Shown here: positions 60,587 to 64,000 of the stretch, one piece after another
Layout of the letters: each line of letters begins with the position of its first letter
Position numbering within the stretch: position 1 is the first letter of the stretch
From: Ustilago trichophora
Lineage: Eukaryota > Basidiomycota > Ustilaginomycetes > Ustilaginales > Ustilaginaceae
Length of the DNA: 64,000 bases
NCBI GenBank assembly: GCA_900323505.1
Contig: OOIN01000018.1
Location: 620,001 to 684,000 of the forward strand
Direction of reading: 5' to 3'
Notes under the pieces: generated by a model
The model's input: the letters and a program-made list of their open reading frames with translations, nothing else
Database searches by the model: none
Told to the model about the DNA's origin: nothing
Program-made: the position numbers and the translations under genes

Positions 60587-62305
60587 TCAACCGCGTCGCT
60601 TCTGCGGGCCGAAGACGGGTGTGTCGAGATCGCCGGCTTCCTTGCCATTTGCTTTGCCTTTAGGTCTGCCGCGCTTCTTTGGGGTCGGCGCTTCGGTTTC
60701 GATTGCCGCAGGCTCTGCAACGATAGCGCCGATCGCGTCGTCGACACCATCGAGTGCTTTCTGACTTGCGAGTCTTTTGAGCTCCTGGGTCACGGCCAAT
60801 ACGCGATGCATGCCGCTTCTAACTACGTCGCCGAATCCGGAGCGTCGAAGGCAGAGAGAACAATTGCAATAGCCCAGACACCTGGGACACTGGAAATTCG
60901 AGTTGTCGGGATCAAAGTCGATGCCATATCGAATCGTGATGCAGCGTTCGCAGTACCAGAGTTTGCACGCATCTCCTTGTCGCATGAGATGGCATCGCAT
61001 CTTGGTGCCAGGGGTCTTGCGCCTGCATTGATGGCAAGAGGTAAACACGGTGCCGTCCGGGAGAACGTCGGGCTGACGGTATTTGCGCTTTGTGATACGT
61101 CGACCCAACGCGTCGTAGCCTCTGAAGCCCGCATCGTCAGGGTCTTCGTCCGAGACGTATTGATTAGCTTTGCCTGCCTCTTGTTCTCCTTCCTCGGCCT
61201 CTTCTTCGTCCTCGCTCCAGGTGATCAAGTCCTCAGGGCGAATATCTGGCACGTCTCTGATAAAGACGTAGTCATTGCGAGCACGATCTCGTAACGCAGA
61301 GATGTCGACGTAGGCAAGGTCGAATGATTCACCCGGAAGCGGGGCCATTTTGGTGGTGCCGTCGTCTGCAAACTTGACTTTGCGGTCGTACTTTTTCTTC
61401 TTGTAGGAGCGTGTGTCGTTGACGCCATCTGAGGGACGTGCTGAATCATCGTGTAGGTGCCTTTTGGGTCGTCCACGCCGTCGAGATGCTGAGGCATCGT
61501 TTTGCATCTGCTCATCGTCGGCGTCATGGTCATGTTCGTCTTGGAAATCGGCGGTGGCGGAATCGTACGGATTCGGTTTGCTTCCTGAAGGGGCAAGGCC
61601 GAGCATAGCCAAGAGGACATCATTCTCGCGCAGCTTGCGTTGACGACGCTCCTCGTAATCTTCGTCGTCATGTTCGCTGTCGCTCATCTGTTTTGCATCG
61701 AGGCGAGTCATGAGCTCGTTGATCTGCATGTCGAGCTCCTCACAATCGATGATGGGTCGTTGGTTTGCGAGAGGATCTGGTGGTGGCTCTGGCGGATGGA
61801 GAGGTTGTTTATTCTGAGGAACATCGAGCTGAAGCTCTGTGGTTTCCACACCTGAATCATCTTCGATCACAACTTCGACTGACGGCAGGTGAAGCGAATC
61901 CGACAGATCCGCGAGCGTGTCTGGTAGCGCAGGGGCGGAAGCATCGGCGGGAGGAAGCTCGGGAGTTACTACGTCATCCGATTCGGGTTGATTGATGGGT
62001 CGCTGGGTCTGGACTCTTGTGGCTGATGGTGCATCGACATTATCATCGTCGTCGTCATCGTCATTGCTATCGGATAGCCCGATGACATGTCTAGCAGCCT
62101 TGGCGGCTCTGAGGTTATGCGATGATGAGAGGAGATCGCCAAGAGTGGCACGACCAGAAGCATTGGGGCTGGGAGTGGCAGCATTGATGCGGAAGTCACG
62201 AGTGGTGGTGGTTGAGGGGTCAGGATTGGTGGTGCGTGTGTTTGAGGTGATTGGCTGGGTCCACGATGCGGAGCGCCGTGAAGTGGCATGCCGCCTCAAA
62301 GGCAT
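60587..62305 (-). CDS. zf-4CXXC_R1 (CDCA7-like) zinc-finger protein with AT-hooks, ends at an in-frame TGA
   Basis: 572 residues, ATG at 62305. The N-terminus is Ser/Thr/Asp-rich, with an AT-hook-like RRRGRPKR (about 276). A Cys-rich domain (about 418-490) has CHQC, RCH, YCERC and CPRCLGYCNCSLCLRRSGF, the pattern of the zf-4CXXC_R1 domain of CDCA7 and related plant proteins. A second AT-hook KKRGRPKGK is near 543. The frame then reaches KRRG and a TGA exactly where a third AT-hook (RG-R-PPK) would be completed; a CGA to TGA change would explain it. In vertebrates CDCA7 works with the HELLS remodeller in heterochromatin; the role here is unknown, presumably nuclear DNA binding. The truncated product would still contain the zinc domain. 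Confidence 0.8.
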   Translation of the reverse strand: MPLRRHATSRRSASWTQPITSNTRTTNPDPSTTTTRDFRINAATPSPNASGRATLGDLLSSSHNLRAAKAARHVIGLSDSNDDDDDDDNVDAPSATRVQTQRPINQPESDDVVTPELPPADASAPALPDTLADLSDSLHLPSVEVVIEDDSGVETTELQLDVPQNKQPLHPPEPPPDPLANQRPIIDCEELDMQINELMTRLDAKQMSDSEHDDEDYEERRQRKLRENDVLLAMLGLAPSGSKPNPYDSATADFQDEHDHDADDEQMQNDASASRRRGRPKRHLHDDSARPSDGVNDTRSYKKKKYDRKVKFADDGTTKMAPLPGESFDLAYVDISALRDRARNDYVFIRDVPDIRPEDLITWSEDEEEAEEGEQEAGKANQYVSDEDPDDAGFRGYDALGRRITKRKYRQPDVLPDGTVFTSCHQCRRKTPGTKMRCHLMRQGDACKLWYCERCITIRYGIDFDPDNSNFQCPRCLGYCNCSLCLRRSGFGDVVRSGMHRVLAVTQELKRLASQKALDGVDDAIGAIVAEPAAIETEAPTPKKRGRPKGKANGKEAGDLDTPVFGPQKRRG

Positions 62306-63327
62306 GGGTTTGAGAGTGCCGAGTGGCTCAGCTGAGCGCTAAGATGAGCTAGCACCTCGCTATGGCTGACATGTATTGGCTTTAGTTGGAAGACGGGGAT
62401 GTCAAAGTGAAAGTGGAATGCGTTGTGGGTAGCGATCGAGGATATTGAGTCAAAGATGTTGCGATGAGGTCGAGGTTGGAGGTACAAAGCTGAGCTGAGC
62501 TGAATCGTGCGCAAAGTGTGGATGGAAGAGCGCGAATGATACTAAGTTGGTAGCGTGACGAATGGTGACAAAGACGAAAGAGCGAGAAAGGGCCACAAGG
62601 TGATTGATGTGGAAAGAGGCGCAAAGATGTGGATGCAATCACGATGAGACAGGAAAAAAGCAAAAAGGGTCCAAATTCCAAAGCAGCGCTGAGCAGCAAC
62701 TTGTCGCGTAAGCATCAGGCTTGTGTCCCTGGTATGATAACACTCATCAAGGACGAACGCGCAGGCATTACGATTGTTACGAATTGGTCCGCCGAAAGGA
62801 ATACGTGTCCCCCATCAATCTTCCGCACTTCTTGGGGGTTTTTTTTTTTCCCTACGTTTGTGCTCTCTCCATCTGTAGCAGATTGCACGTGTTACAGCGA
62901 TCAGATACCCACTTCAAGCTCCGAGCGCCTCGATAGATCCAATTGCGTTTTCACTTTCTGTATCAAAATGTCCTAAGCTGAAAGGAGAAGGAGATATCAT
63001 TTCGTGAAAGGGGTGGCAGGAAGCGATTTGTGAACAGAAGAAAAAAGATATTCGAACAGATTCCTCTTTCTTATTCCTTTTCCCGGATGACTACGTGAAG
63101 GTTCACAGCCGTTGCGTGAGGGCGTTGATAACGTGATGGTCTGTCTTTGCATGAAGAGCAGGTTGGTAGCATGATGGTGCAACGTCATAACGTGAGACAG
63201 GCCAGGAAGACAGCCTGATCGAGAGCGTGGAGCGTGAGACTGTGCGCAGTCCGTGCGCGTTGCACTGACTCAGCCCAATTCTGTCATCTCATCTCTCTGG
63301 TCCTCCTTCCTTGCCTCACCATCATCC
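62306..63327. other. Intergenic region upstream of the zinc-finger gene
   Basis: About 1 kb with promoter sequence for the zinc-finger gene and no recognisable gene. Several short frames on both strands lack protein character. Confidence 0.55.
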
Positions 63328-63429
63328 GCTCCTGCCTTTCTCTGCCAACCACGCTCCTGCCTCTCTTGGAGCAAGCACGCTTCTGTTTCTCTCCGCCAAC
63401 CATGCTCCTGCCTCTCTCCGGCCAACCAC
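63328..63429. repeat. Four imperfect tandem repeats of 25-26 bp
   Basis: Units start GCTCCTGCCT (third unit GCTTCTGTTT) and end with a CAAC/CAAGCA-type CAC or CAT, directly before the ATG of the transposase relic. Could be subterminal repeats of that element. Confidence 0.7.
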
Positions 63430-63432
63430 AAT

Positions 63433-64000
63433 ATGTCGGTGCAGCGCCGCAACCAGGTACCAGACTTGATCCAGGAGAAGATTGTCGACATGGTGGTGTT
63501 TTGAGGCCACTCCAAGGCCAAAGTTTCAAAGAGATTTGAATATGCATGGAGCAGGGTCAGCACAATCATCAACAAATTCAACAACACCGGCAAGACCAAG
63601 AGTTAGCGCAAAAAAGGTGGTGCCTTCCAAGGCAGTAAGATAAAGCCAGAGCACTTTGACACAATGGTTACCTTTGTTGGAGAGCATCAGTCAGCCACAC
63701 TCAATGAAATCCGAGACCGCCTCATTTCCGCTGGTGGTCTGGCCATCTCAGCAACTCACCTCTCTCGTCTCCTTGCCGATCGCTGTCACCTGATGCTCAA
63801 ACGGCTCCACATCGAGCACGGGCGCTACAACAGCGCCAAAACAATCCAAGCTCAACCAGCCTGGGTGCACCAGTTCCAGGTTGAGATGGGCTCCTTCGAC
63901 AATGCCATCTTCTTCGACAAAGCTGGTTTCAACTTGCACTCGTCACGATCAGTTGGTTGCGCTCCTACCGGTCAGTGGGCTCAACAGACAGGCCGACCTG
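63433..64000 (+). pseudogene. Decayed mariner-like transposase (runs off right edge)
   Basis: One frame from the ATG at 63433 to the edge carries a transposase N-terminus interrupted by TGA at 63502 and TAG at 63604, without frameshifts. Readable parts are a helix-turn-helix (SKAKVSKRFEYAWSRVSTII), then TLNEIRDRLISAGG, LMLKRLHIEHGRYNSAKTI and FFDKAGFNLHSSRSVG. The same blocks in the intact mariner transposase at 37.4 kb read LKRLSVEHSHHNSPETI and FFDEAGFNLHMTRSRG, so the two are related but clearly different families. The Glu after the first catalytic Asp is Lys here. The element is dead as read. Confidence 0.8.

Noticed and set aside
60587..60589. Programmed stop-codon readthrough of the TGA
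   Set aside because: The downstream context CCA is not the CTA context associated with fungal readthrough, so I favour mutation or sequence error; kept as a testable alternative only.

Overview
The window is fungal genomic DNA, most likely from a smut-lineage basidiomycete (Ustilaginaceae: Ustilago, Sporisorium, Pseudozyma or Moesziomyces). Genes are intron-poor with well separated promoters. Where introns occur they are 66-130 bp with GTAAGT/GTGAGT donors and CTGAC-like branch sites. A secreted lipase at 24.1 kb is clearly of the Candida (Moesziomyces) antarctica lipase A type, and the remaining gene content fits a plant-associated yeast or smut.

Layout. 0-2 kb: N-terminal part of a large Ser-rich protein that runs off the left edge. 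2-5.7 kb: gene-free DNA rich in a TAC(A/T)GTA motif. 5.7-16 kb: an amidase, a secreted GH43 arabinanase-like enzyme, a Baeyer-Villiger type monooxygenase beside a MaoC-like hot-dog protein, and a secreted GH10 xylanase. 16-24 kb: a frameshifted SRPBCC gene, an F-box protein and a Zn2Cys6 regulator. 24-29 kb: the lipase and an MFS transporter. 29-43.5 kb: aldehyde dehydrogenase, copper amine oxidase, an amino acid/amine permease and a bifunctional catalase-peroxidase. These read as a pathway that imports an amine, oxidises it to an aldehyde plus ammonia and H2O2, oxidises the aldehyde to an acid, and removes the peroxide. Two intact DNA transposons (Tc1/mariner DD34E with a TA target duplication, and a pogo-like DDD element) lie between the permease and the catalase-peroxidase.

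43.7-50 kb: a serine beta-lactamase-like hydrolase, two probable decayed secreted-protein genes, a large secreted protein with an internal duplication (effector candidate), and an intron-containing tRNA-Ala(UGC). 50.4-62.3 kb is a dense housekeeping block: fructosamine kinase (nine exons, two of them microexons), a short TOM1/HUWE1-type HECT ligase divergent from a UBE2W-like E2, ferrochelatase, a synaptobrevin (six exons), an MAPEG protein, and a zf-4CXXC_R1/AT-hook nuclear protein whose frame is cut by one in-frame TGA. The right edge holds a decayed mariner-like transposase.

Main points for follow-up: the amine-catabolism cluster with its transposon island, the intergenic TAC(A/T)GTA motif, the microexon genes, the in-frame TGA in an AT-hook, the stand-alone HECT gene, and the degenerate effector locus at 45.5-47.2 kb. 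No CRISPR array, rRNA or prokaryote-type operon was seen. All functions are inferred by reading motifs; no database search was run.
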